From positions 1 to 8,577 of the forward strand of contig JAITTK010000109.1 of NCBI GenBank assembly GCA_031287135.1: a stretch of DNA of 8,577 bases, in the 5' to 3' direction. Made by a program: the position numbers and the translations under genes. Numbering within the stretch: the first letter of the stretch is position 1; each line of letters starts with the position of its first letter. This document shows positions 1 to 6,071 of the stretch, piece after piece. The stretch comes from Candidatus Methanoplasma reticulitermitis. Lineage in GTDB: Archaea > Thermoplasmatota > Thermoplasmata > Methanomassiliicoccales > Methanomethylophilaceae. The notes under the pieces are model-generated. The model saw nothing but the letters and a program-made list of their open reading frames with translations, made no database searches and was not told the origin of the DNA.

Positions 1-2
1 TA

Positions 3-503
3 AGGGATATGAACTACAGGGATATCGAGATAAACAGGATTCACTGGTTGATATCCAGACAGTGTAACATGGCCATTAAGGACACGGCCGTATCTCGGAA
101 GATGAGTGCGTCTCCGTACGAACTTGTATCGTGCCTCCAGCTCAGCGGAGTACTCGAGCGCATAGGCGACTACGCAATCTCGGTGTCGAACTATCTGCTC
201 ATAATATCAGAAAGCAAAAGCTTCTGCAGTGTGGGCGAGGATATCCACGCTCTCGGGATGGGCGTCGTCGATCTTCTTACGAGATCGATAGAAAGCTGGA
301 TCAACAAAGACATGGCCATGGCCGAGCAGGTGATCAAAGAGGCCGACGAGATAGTCCAGAAAGTCGTCAACAATGTCGAGTCCAATGTCAAGGCGCATAA
401 CGTGCCAGAATATGTACGGGAGGTCGTGCTGTTCTCTCTGAAAAGAGTGGCCGAGGGATGCAAGGACATCTCGGACCTCACATTCAACATGGCAATGGAC
501 TGA
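3..503 (+). CDS. PhoU-family protein, C-terminal part (5' end outside window)
   Basis: The reading frame is open to the left edge, so the true start lies upstream; the ATG at 9 is probably internal. The visible 166 residues match one PhoU three-helix unit. A helix with 'EINRIHWLISRQ' is followed by the hallmark 'LERIGDYAISVSNYL', where the acidic/Arg/Asp positions of PhoU's metal-binding E-R-x-G-D signature are kept, and then by a long amphipathic helix rich in Glu, Asp and Val. PhoU proteins regulate phosphate uptake through the Pst transporter. Many archaeal members are about 330 residues, with an N-terminal AbrB-like DNA-binding domain before two PhoU units; whether this one has that domain cannot be seen. 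The gene ends in TGA at 501-503, and no clear terminator follows. No pst genes are visible, so a role in phosphate control is inferred from family only. Confidence 0.8.
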   Translation, partial: RDMNYRDIEINRIHWLISRQCNMAIKDTAVSRKMSASPYELVSCLQLSGVLERIGDYAISVSNYLLIISESKSFCSVGEDIHALGMGVVDLLTRSIESWINKDMAMAEQVIKEADEIVQKVVNNVESNVKAHNVPEYVREVVLFSLKRVAEGCKDISDLTFNMAMD

Positions 504-663
504 TCATCCGTACCATCTTTCACAAACCATTTCCCGTTTCTGTCCTTATTCGATTCAGGGCGGAACGGCTATTTTTATCGCATGTGCGATCGGCAGTACA
601 TGATCATAACTCACGTCGGAGCATGATTTTCCAGCGAAACATTTCAAAAGTATCACGGAGTAG

Positions 664-697
664 TGAAAAAGAATAAAAAGGCCGCTTTCACGGCCGT
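664..697 (-). terminator. Hairpin plus T-tract terminator after the zinc-ribbon membrane gene
   Basis: On the minus strand a perfect 5-bp GC stem (GGCCG / CGGCC, plus-strand 680-695, six-base loop) lies a few bases past the TAA stop at 703-705. It is followed by TTTTTATTCTTTTT. This is the layout of an intrinsic-type terminator for leftward transcription. Archaea often terminate on the T-tract alone, so the hairpin may be accessory. Confidence 0.6.
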
Positions 698-702
698 TGG
701 GT

Positions 703-1232
703 TTATGATTTGAATCTGTACTGTTCCTTTTTCAGCAGGAATGCAAAGATTATCCCGAGCACTCCGGCGATGATCCCGCCGACGAACAGAGCCAATATGG
801 AACCGATCAAACAGTAGACATAGGCATCATGGTGTTTCTCCAGCTTGTAGATGTTCATACAGCACAGAAGCGCGAAGAGTCCGCTCAGTAAACTCAGTAT
901 GCCGGCGACTATGAGTACGGGGCCGGTCAGGAAGAAGATGAAGACACTGCCACCAGCGAATAGGAGTATTCCGGAAACGATCGCACACACAGCCCAGATG
1001 ATCCCCAGTACGAGGATTATCGTCAGCGTTCCTCCGAGCCCCGATGATCCCTGCGGTCCGCCGCTCGGACCGTAGTTGTTGCTCGGGTTCTGATTCTGAT
1101 TGTAGTTGCCGCCGCCGTAATTCTGCTGACTGCTGTATCTGTCTCCGGACTGATTCGATGCCGCTGCGCCGCAATTGGGGCAGAAGGCCGATCCGTCCTG
1201 GTCTGATTCCCACATTTTGAACAATATGTCAT
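703..1232 (-). CDS. Zinc-ribbon multi-pass membrane protein, probable N-terminal frameshift
   Basis: The main open frame (from a TTG at 1224, or ATG at 1215) encodes a half zinc ribbon 'FCPNCG', an Asn/Gln/Gly/Ser-rich linker of about 40 residues, about four hydrophobic membrane segments, and a Lys-rich C terminus. The first half of the zinc ribbon, 'MTYCSKCGNQ', sits in another frame. It starts at ATG 1232, preceded by AGAGGG. Joining the two halves needs one extra base at about 1196-1203. That restores exactly ten residues between the cysteine pairs, as in standard double-CxxC ribbons such as the neighbour at 1389-1903. The intact ancestor was therefore probably a cytosolic zinc ribbon tethered to a membrane domain. 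Function is unknown; such proteins are common in Thermoplasmata. Either the gene is a fresh pseudogene, or a shortened product starts at 1215/1224, or a base is missing from the sequence. Confidence 0.7.
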
Positions 1233-1388
1233 ATTATACCCTCTGGGTATGGATTAGATACACTTAATGTATGTAATTGTATGTATTGCAAATACGCTAC
1301 AACCGTATCGGAGGACAAATGTCCATCGCTCTCCAATCATACTATTGAGTATATATTCAGGCCGGAAGCTTGGAGATGATGGTCGATA

Positions 1389-1903
1389 TCACCACGGTGG
1401 TTGCCCGGTGTCGCAGAGTTTCTGATTGTATTCTTTGGCCAGTTTGTATCCGTCATACGCCTGCCAGAGGAAGTATACCAAATGGATAATCCCGATCACA
1501 AGCGCAAAGGCCATTATCGACACGAAATCGGAATTATCATAAGGGTAGTAGCCGTCATACCACAGATCCGATAGGAGATAAGAGAATATCACGATATAGG
1601 ATGCAGCTATCAGGGCAAAACCCCCGAGCATTATAACTATGCCCCTCCCGACCTTTCCAACATAAATCTGGCCAACACCCATGATGCCGAATAGACCGAG
1701 GAGTACTCCGAGGATTATGGTTATCCCTGTGTCTTTGGTCTGATATTGGGAGGCATAACAGTTCTGACTGCCGTTGTTCCATTGGTTTTGGTTGTTGCAG
1801 GGGCCTGTGCATTCATCGAGCGTCCGCAGCTCGGACAGAATGCCGCGCCGGCCGGCATCTCATTCCCGCAGTTGGTACAGTATGTGATATGATCACCAGA
1901 CAT
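1389..1903 (-). pseudogene. Zinc-ribbon TM2-domain membrane protein, split by a frameshift
   Basis: From ATG 1903 one frame encodes a complete zinc ribbon (Cys9, Cys12, Cys23, Cys26 in 'YCTNCGNEM...FCPSCG'). It then runs out of frame to a TGA-type early stop near 1721. A second frame, open through a Gln/Asn-rich linker ('NNQNQWNNGSQ') and continuing to TGA 1389-1391, encodes a TM2 domain: 'LFGIMGVGQIYVGKVGRG' plus two or three membrane segments and a charged tail. The linker composition in the second frame matches that of the paralogue at 703-1232, so both parts belonged to one gene. The shift lies at about 1780-1815, and loss of one base from the G4 run at 1800-1803 would explain it. TM2 proteins are small membrane proteins with no defined enzymatic role. 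A product of the TM2 half alone from ATG 1682 cannot be excluded. Confidence 0.65.
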
Positions 1904-1920
1904 AGGGATGATTATTGCCT

Positions 1921-1928
1921 GATATAAC
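1921..1928 (-). promoter_or_regulatory. TATA-like element before the 1903 start
   Basis: On the minus strand GTTATATC lies about 20-25 bases upstream of ATG 1903, and no SD is visible between them. Archaeal TATA boxes sit about 26 bases before the transcription start, so this spacing fits a leaderless transcript beginning at or next to the ATG. Support is composition and spacing only. Confidence 0.35.
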
Positions 1929-2605
1929 ACTATGTATGTTTTGTAAGTTTGCGATTCGTAGGATATATCTCGATACAGGTCCCGAACGAACATCCGCCCC
2001 TTGTTTCGGATAATATTGAATTATAAGTTTGAGCTGTCCGCAATCGGTATATTCGATGCCCAGAACAGCACTGACCCCATCCATAATTCTGGTCTGTTCA
2101 CGCATATCGGCACGTCGTCGCACGAGATGGCGCGCGGATGCAGTCAGATACCTCCCGGCACGGCTGGTTCAACCAGATACGCTGACGAGTTATATCCTGT
2201 TAGGTATATGACCTGTCTATAAGCCAGAACCGGATAAAGGAAAAAACCCCGTTTTCGTCCAGACATACATAAGTTCTTATTTTCATAGGCGATTTTATGA
2301 CGGAAGACACAACGTCCAGCCCAAGGGGGGAGAGGGTCAACTGAGACCGAACCGCTTCTAAAGACAGTAATGCAGGGGGTATCAATGATATGGAGTATGG
2401 AATCGTAGCCTTAGATTCAAAGACGTGCAATCCGAAAAAGACATCCGGATACAGATCTCTGTGGAGACCTCACGATGCATCAATTTCAACTCTGCGTCAT
2501 ATGCAAAACATATGTCTTGGGATGATTTCCGCGCTCATTTTTGGATCGACTACAATCTGTGCATATGCCCCACCAAACGTGAATCAAGCATTTGCATTAC
2601 TAAAA

Positions 2606-2611
2606 AAGGAG
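2606..2611 (+). promoter_or_regulatory. Ribosome binding site that fixes the VOC start
   Basis: AAGGAG lies eight bases before ATG 2620. It decides for this start over the upstream in-frame ATG at 2425, which has no comparable signal. Confidence 0.7.
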
Positions 2612-2619
2612 AAAACGAC

Positions 2620-3030
2620 ATGAATAGAATCAGTATCATCGCACTTGGAGTGCACGATATGAAAAGGTCGGTAAAGTTTTACCGCAATTTGGGCTTTAAG
2701 TCGGAAGAAACCTCAGATGAGCCGAAAGTGATATTTTTTGATACAGTGACGGGGACAAGACTGGAATTGTATCCGATACAGGGTCTTGCTGAGGACATCA
2801 ATGCGGCCAATCCTCCGAAAATCGTAGAAGGTTTTGCCGGGATAACGCTTGCCCATAATGTAGAGAGCGAAGAAAAAGTCCGCGATACGATCGAGCTTGC
2901 CAGAAAGGCCGGAGCAACTGTCGCAAAAGAGCCTCAATCGGTTTTTTGGGGCGGCTACCACGCTTATTTCGCCGACCCAGACGGCTATTACTGGGAAGTG
3001 GCATATAACCCTTATTTGAAAGAAGTCTAA
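2620..3030 (+). CDS. VOC-superfamily (glyoxalase/bleomycin-resistance fold) protein
   Basis: The product is 136 residues, typical for a single-chain VOC protein with two beta-alpha-beta-beta-beta modules. The first module begins 'ISIIALGVHDMKRSVKFYRNLGF', the classic VOC entry. Module two contains 'GITLAHNV', a helix 'VRDTIELARKAGATV', and the hallmark end 'YFADPDGYYWEVAYNPY'. Candidate metal ligands are Glu in 'RLELYP', His in 'LAHNV' and Glu in 'YWEVAYNP'. The family includes glyoxalases, dioxygenases and drug-binding proteins, so substrate cannot be assigned. The ATG at 2620 is chosen because AAGGAG lies eight bases upstream (2606-2611) and the domain starts right there; the open frame continues upstream to 2425 without homology. 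Its strong bacterial-style SD and lower GC than the ribosomal genes hint at transfer. The TfoX-domain gene starts two bases after its TAA stop. Confidence 0.85.
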   Translation: MNRISIIALGVHDMKRSVKFYRNLGFKSEETSDEPKVIFFDTVTGTRLELYPIQGLAEDINAANPPKIVEGFAGITLAHNVESEEKVRDTIELARKAGATVAKEPQSVFWGGYHAYFADPDGYYWEVAYNPYLKEV

Positions 3031-3032
3031 AC

Positions 3033-3371
3033 ATGGCGGCACAATTGGCTTTATTGAATTCGTCCGCGGTCAGATCGAGGGCGGGCGTGGCGCGCCACAA
3101 GAAGATGTTCGGCAACTACACGGTCTATGTGAACGACAAAACAGTTCTGCTTGTATGCGACGACAACGTGTTCGTGAAGATGCTGCCGGAGCTGGTTGGT
3201 TTGATGAAAGGCGCAGACACAGACTTCCCCTACGACGGTGCAAAGGAACATTATGTCCTTGACATCGATGATACCGAGCTTGCAAGAGCGGTCGTGGCGG
3301 CCTTGGAAATAAAGATTGGAAAAAGCATGTCAGAAAAAGTTATTGATTTTGAAAATCTGACTGCTGGATAG
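3033..3371 (+). CDS. TfoX N-terminal-domain protein, N terminus disturbed by two frameshifts
   Basis: Residues 22-100 match the TfoX_N domain: 'HKKMFGNYTVYVNDKTVLLVCDDNVFVK' corresponds to the family's R/K-K-M-(F/M)-G-x-Y strand pair. It is followed by 'FPYDGAKEHYVLDIDD' and a final helix. TfoX/Sxy proteins regulate competence in some bacteria, but stand-alone TfoX_N proteins of about 110 residues are widespread and of unknown role. The first 17 residues after Met-Ala-Ala-Gln look wrong. The other frame at 3047-3082 reads 'GFIEFVRGQIEG', which is the expected first helix (family pattern 'EFVxxQL'). A shift at about 3045-3047 and a compensating one in the G-rich 3079-3085 explain this. The start is two bases after the VOC stop, suggesting coupling. 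TAG is followed immediately by TGA. Confidence 0.7.
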   Translation: MAAQLALLNSSAVRSRAGVARHKKMFGNYTVYVNDKTVLLVCDDNVFVKMLPELVGLMKGADTDFPYDGAKEHYVLDIDDTELARAVVAALEIKIGKSMSEKVIDFENLTAG

Positions 3372-3380
3372 TGAGTTAGG

Positions 3381-3453
3381 TGGGCCCGCCCAGATTTGAA
3401 CTGGAGTCAACAGCACCCCAAGCTGCAAGGATACCAAACTACCCCACGGGCCC
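3381..3453 (-). tRNA. tRNA-Pro (anticodon GGG)
   Basis: The minus strand folds into a complete 73-nt cloverleaf. The acceptor stem GGGCCCG/CGGGCCC pairs perfectly, with discriminator A. The D arm contains the GG of 'AGTTTGGT'. The anticodon stem is GCAGC/GCTGT (one G-U pair) with loop TTGGGGT, so U33 and anticodon GGG (3419-3417). The T arm is CCAG-TTCAAAT-CTGG. It decodes the proline codon CCC. No intron is present and CCA is not encoded (ACCT follows). It lies 26 bases after the Rpo10 stop on the same strand, so it may be cotranscribed with the ribosomal operon or have its own promoter in the AT-rich gap. Confidence 0.93.
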
Positions 3454-3479
3454 GTTTAATTGGTTTGGTTTTAAGAGGT

Positions 3480-3671
3480 TTATCCGAGAGGTGCTATCTC
3501 TCCGATGAGATCCGCATGGGATACGATCATCCTGCGGCAGCAGTATCTCTCGAACCCAAGTTCGTCCAGAACGTCTTTGGGGTTTTCTCCCATACCCACT
3601 CTTTTAACGTATTCTGGGTACGCGCTTCCGACCACTTTTCCGCATGTGAAACATCTCACCGGTATTATCAT
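3480..3671 (-). CDS. rpo10: DNA-directed RNA polymerase subunit Rpo10 (RpoN)
   Basis: The 63-residue protein has the full Rpb10/RpoN signature: 'MIIPVRCFTCGKVVG' with Cys7 and Cys10, and 'RYCCRRMIVSH' with Cys44 and Cys45. Together these form the atypical zinc-binding CxxC...CC motif. Length is usual for the family (about 60-75). It is a structural subunit of the archaeal RNA polymerase assembly platform, next to subunits D, L and P. It is the last protein gene of the eL18-uL13-uS9-Rpo10 block. The uS9 stop TAA is followed directly by GGTGAT and then its ATG, so translation is probably coupled. Stop TAA at 3480-3482. Confidence 0.97.
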   Translation of the reverse strand: MIIPVRCFTCGKVVGSAYPEYVKRVGMGENPKDVLDELGFERYCCRRMIVSHADLIGEIAPLG

Positions 3672-3680
3672 GATATCACC

Positions 3681-4079
3681 TTAACGGTACGACTTCTGCT
3701 TCTTGGCACGGGCACCGTGTCCGAGAGGATTCTTGGGAAGCTTTCTCCTGTCATCATTGATGATCAGTGTCCTGTCGTATGCTCTGAACACCGCTTCGAG
3801 TTCTTCGTCCTTGTAGAAGTCCACGAGACCCCTCGCCACGGCTGTTCTGGCCGCGGCGGCCTGTCCCATGACCCCTCCGCCGTTCACCAGGACGGCTATG
3901 TCGACCTTCTCCGCTTTGTCGGGCACGAGGCCGAGAGGCTCCTGTATCTTAAGCCTTGCCAATTCCGGACCGTATACGTCCAACGGTACCTTGTTTATGG
4001 TCACTTTGCCGGTACCCTCTTTGACGGTCGCCCTTGCGATCGCCGTCTTTCTTTTTCCGCTTGTGTTTACGTGCTCCAT
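3681..4079 (-). CDS. rps9: Small ribosomal subunit protein uS9
   Basis: The 132-residue protein is full length for archaeal uS9. It shows 'TSGKRKTAIARATVKEGTGKVTINK' at the N terminus, the central 'VNGGGVMGQAAAARTAVARGLV', and the conserved basic tail ending 'KKQKSYR', which in ribosomes reaches into the P site to contact tRNA. It starts four bases after the uL13 stop, with GTGAGATGAT as a plausible SD inside the end of uL13. Gene order uL13-uS9-Rpo10 is the standard archaeal arrangement. Confidence 0.97.
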   Translation of the reverse strand: MEHVNTSGKRKTAIARATVKEGTGKVTINKVPLDVYGPELARLKIQEPLGLVPDKAEKVDIAVLVNGGGVMGQAAAARTAVARGLVDFYKDEELEAVFRAYDRTLIINDDRRKLPKNPLGHGARAKKQKSYR

Positions 4080-4083
4080 GAGA

Positions 4084-4509
4084 TCATCTCACGTTGGATC
4101 CCAGGAATTTTGAAACGGCTCCCAGGGTTGTGTATTTGCCGGTGATCTCCCTGACGGCCTCTGCAGGCCTGAGTTTTTCGCATGATTCGAACTGCTTCGG
4201 TGTCCCCACGTACACGTGGAGTTTCCTGTATGCGTCCCTTCCGCTAGTCGTCTTCCAGGGGATCATACCTCTCACGCAGCGTTTGAACAGCAGGTCCGCC
4301 CTGCGGGGATAGAAAGGTCCCTTTCTCTTGGTGGTGTCTCCGCGGTCGACTTTGGCTTTGAAATCCGCGAACACCATTTCTTTCTGACCGGTTATGACGA
4401 TGCCTTCCGCGTTGAGAATAACAACCTCATCACCTGCCATGATCATTTCGGCGACATTGCTGGCAAGTCTGCCGTGGATCAGTCCTTTTGCGTCAATGAC
4501 TGTAACCAT
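4084..4509 (-). CDS. rpl13: Large ribosomal subunit protein uL13
   Basis: The 141-residue protein matches archaeal uL13: 'VIDAKGLIHGRLASNVAEMI' at the start, then 'GDEVVILNAEGIVITGQK', 'KGPFYPRRADLLFKRCVRGMIPWKTTSGRDAY' across two segments, and 'LHVYVGTP'. It is an early-assembly protein of the large subunit. The start at 4509 follows the eL18 stop closely, with a strong GAGGTGAT SD that overlaps the eL18 TGA. This points to one polycistronic message. Confidence 0.97.
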   Translation of the reverse strand: MVTVIDAKGLIHGRLASNVAEMIMAGDEVVILNAEGIVITGQKEMVFADFKAKVDRGDTTKRKGPFYPRRADLLFKRCVRGMIPWKTTSGRDAYRKLHVYVGTPKQFESCEKLRPAEAVREITGKYTTLGAVSKFLGSNVR

Positions 4510-4514
4510 TCATA

Positions 4515-4877
4515 TCACCTCATGATCCTCACATCGGAGCCTTTCGGATTTGAATCCATGAGCTCCCTTATCGTCATCGTTTTTCCTCCGGCGGCGGTTA
4601 TGCCCGCTGCCGCAGCATCCGAAAAACCATATGCTGCCACCGTTACCTTCTTGGTCACGCTTCCTGCGGCGAGAACTTTTCCGGGGACGATGATGGTGTC
4701 CCCTTCCTTCGCATACCTTTCAAGTTTGCTGAGGTTCGCTTCGGCCCAATTCCTTTTCGGTTTCTCAAGCCTAAGCGCTATGTCTCGCCAGACAGCGGCC
4801 CCGTTCTCCCTCGTCTTTGCTTTGAGGTCTGATATCAAAGCAACGAGCTGAGGGTTTGTTTTCACGTTTCCACTCAT
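4515..4877 (-). CDS. rpl18e: Large ribosomal subunit protein eL18
   Basis: The 120-residue protein matches archaeal eL18: 'KTNPQLVALISDLKAKTRENGAAVWRDIA' (N-terminal basic helix), 'LEKPKRNWAEANLSKLERYA', and 'TIIVPGKVLAAGSVTKKVTVAAYGFSDAAAAGI'. The protein is shared by archaea and eukaryotes and absent from bacteria, which supports an archaeal host. It heads the visible operon. In many archaea the genes for uS13, uS4, uS11 and RNA polymerase subunit D precede it; here a divergent promoter lies upstream instead, so this block has its own promoter. GGGAGAG sits about eight bases before ATG 4877. Confidence 0.97.
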   Translation of the reverse strand: MSGNVKTNPQLVALISDLKAKTRENGAAVWRDIALRLEKPKRNWAEANLSKLERYAKEGDTIIVPGKVLAAGSVTKKVTVAAYGFSDAAAAGITAAGGKTMTIRELMDSNPKGSDVRIMR

Positions 4878-4922
4878 ATTCTGACTCTCCCGACATCGGG
4901 TGACCGTCGTATGAGGAGGTTG

Positions 4923-4932
4923 CTTATAAATC
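4923..4932 (-). promoter_or_regulatory. TATA box of the ribosomal operon
   Basis: TTTATAAGC on the minus strand is a near-consensus archaeal TATA box about 50 bases before the eL18 ATG. Transcription would start near 4900, leaving a leader of about 20 bases that carries the GGGAGAG SD. It lies back to back with the rightward promoter at 4979-4990. Confidence 0.65.
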
Positions 4933-4978
4933 TATCCTGACATGCCCGCTTATCCCACAGTAGCGTGCGTCTGCGTGC

Positions 4979-4990
4979 GCATATATTTAA
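4979..4990 (+). promoter_or_regulatory. TATA box of the TIM-barrel/hexuloisomerase operon
   Basis: GCATATATTTAA is a TATA-like element about 40 bases before GTG 5028. Standard archaeal spacing puts the transcription start near 5010-5015, which leaves just enough room for the SD at 5019-5024. Confidence 0.6.
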
Positions 4991-5018
4991 TACTGCCCAG
5001 CATTCCCAAGTCACAGTT

Positions 5019-5024
5019 GGTGAT
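5019..5024 (+). promoter_or_regulatory. Ribosome binding site choosing GTG 5028
   Basis: GGTGAT, the same SD core used before uL13 and Rpo10, lies three bases before GTG 5028. It supports this start over upstream in-frame ones, which would fall before the predicted transcript start. Confidence 0.65.
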
Positions 5025-5027
5025 GCC

Positions 5028-6068
5028 GTGATAAGATTTGGACCTGCCGGAATACCCCTGTCCTGCAAAGGACGTACACTTAAAGACGGGATAGAGGATG
5101 TGCACAATCTGAGCCTCAACGCACTTGAGATCCAGATGGTGAGGGCCGGAGTATACGGGAGATATCCGAACGAGGACGAGATCGGGATAAGGGTCAGGGA
5201 CCTCGAGGAGGGCTTCGTCGTGGAGATCGATAGGGACGGTGAGATCATATCGGACCCGGACACCGTGATCGAAGAGGAAGACGGCCTCGTCTGCATGCAG
5301 TCCGGGATAACCGATAACTTCGGGGAACTCTACAGAATAGGCGATATCGCCAAGAGGCTGGATGTGAGCATATCGCTCCACACCCCATACTACATGGACC
5401 TGGGATCCGACAACGAACTGACAGGGTCCTGCATTGACAGCATAAGGCGTGCGGCGACGATCCTAAACGCTCTGGACGGAGACATCGTCGTAACCAGCCT
5501 GGGCCTCTATACCGGAAGACTTTCGGAAGAGGAGATAGACGCCAACATACTGAACAATGTCAACGACATAATGGACTGGTGGAACGGGAACGGCATCCGT
5601 CCCAAACTGGGGGTCGAAGTGACCGGCCATCAGTCGGTCTACGGATCGCTGGATCAGATACTGGACCTGTGCGATTCCGTCGACGGCGTCGTACCCGTGA
5701 TCAATTTCCCACACTATCATTCCAGAACCAACGGGTCACTGATGGAATCGGAAGACTTCCTCGAACTGCTCCGGCAGGTGGAGCCTTACTGCAAGGACAG
5801 GATATACACGGCCTATGCCGGTGTTGAGTATGCAGACGGGAATGAGAAGAGGCTCACGCCGATAAAGAAAGGGGATTTGAAGTTCGAACCTCTGGCCGAG
5901 GCGCTCTGCGACCTGAAACCCGAGGCAACGATAATCTCCGCTTCTCCTTTGCTGGAACACGATGCCATGTACATGAGGATCATCAATGAGAGAGTGGTGA
6001 GCAAGAGGGTTGCCAAAGCAATCAAAGAGAAAAGGAAGGCGGAGATGGCCGCCGCAGCAGAGGAATGA
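5028..6068 (+). CDS. Endonuclease-IV-like / xylose-isomerase-like TIM-barrel protein
   Basis: From GTG 5028 the product has 346 residues. It follows the AP-endonuclease-2 TIM-barrel family in order: 'MIRFGPAGIPLSCKGRTLKDGI', 'LEIQMV', 'SISLHTPYYMDLGS' (His118), 'PKLGVEVTGHQSVYGSLDQILDLC' (Glu197), 'VINFPHYHSRTNGSL' (His229, His231), 'AGVEYADGNEKRLTPIKKGDLKFEPL', and 'ISASPLLEHDAMYM'. Several positions that hold zinc ligands in true endonuclease IV look substituted: the His after beta-strand 4 (around Ser157), Asp before 'F.H.H' (Asn226), His in the 'HFSG' motif (here 'YTAYAG') and Glu in 'CESP' (here 'SASP'). Repair activity is therefore doubtful, and a sugar isomerase/epimerase or non-catalytic role is possible. 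A Lys/Ala/Glu-rich tail closes the protein. It is in operon with hexuloisomerase, which starts three bases after its stop. Confidence 0.8.
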   Translation: MIRFGPAGIPLSCKGRTLKDGIEDVHNLSLNALEIQMVRAGVYGRYPNEDEIGIRVRDLEEGFVVEIDRDGEIISDPDTVIEEEDGLVCMQSGITDNFGELYRIGDIAKRLDVSISLHTPYYMDLGSDNELTGSCIDSIRRAATILNALDGDIVVTSLGLYTGRLSEEEIDANILNNVNDIMDWWNGNGIRPKLGVEVTGHQSVYGSLDQILDLCDSVDGVVPVINFPHYHSRTNGSLMESEDFLELLRQVEPYCKDRIYTAYAGVEYADGNEKRLTPIKKGDLKFEPLAEALCDLKPEATIISASPLLEHDAMYMRIINERVVSKRVAKAIKEKRKAEMAAAAEE

Positions 6069-6071
6069 TAC

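Larger units (their letters stand above)
1904..2619. other. 0.7-kb stretch with no recognisable gene
   Basis: No frame here has a recognisable domain, convincing start signal and protein-like composition together; the longest open frames are 70-odd residues and look like chance. Small inverted repeats are present: CTGGTT-C-AACCAG at 2164-2176 and AGGT-ATATG-ACCT at 2202-2214, close to TATA-like strings at 2190-2196 and 2205-2209. The frame of the VOC gene at 2620 stays open back to about 2425 without a recognisable domain. The stretch could hold regulatory sequence, a small RNA or remnants of lost genes. Confidence 0.4.

Noticed and set aside
707..718. Match between GATTTGAA at 707-714 and the tRNA-Pro T-arm at 3393-3400 as an attachment-site repeat
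   Set aside because: Only eight bases match; that length is expected by chance.
1195..1815. Programmed -1 ribosomal frameshifting in the zinc-ribbon genes
   Set aside because: No X-XXY-YYZ slippery heptamer in the right phase was found at either break.
2001..2222. Short rightward open frames in the gene-poor stretch
   Set aside because: They have no SD or domain and unremarkable composition; they look like chance openings.
3396..4145. A 249-codon rightward open frame
   Set aside because: It runs antisense through tRNA-Pro, Rpo10 and uS9, which are certain, and its protein has no recognisable pattern.
4216..4851. A 211-codon rightward open frame
   Set aside because: It is antisense to uL13 and eL18; composition is a mirror of those genes.
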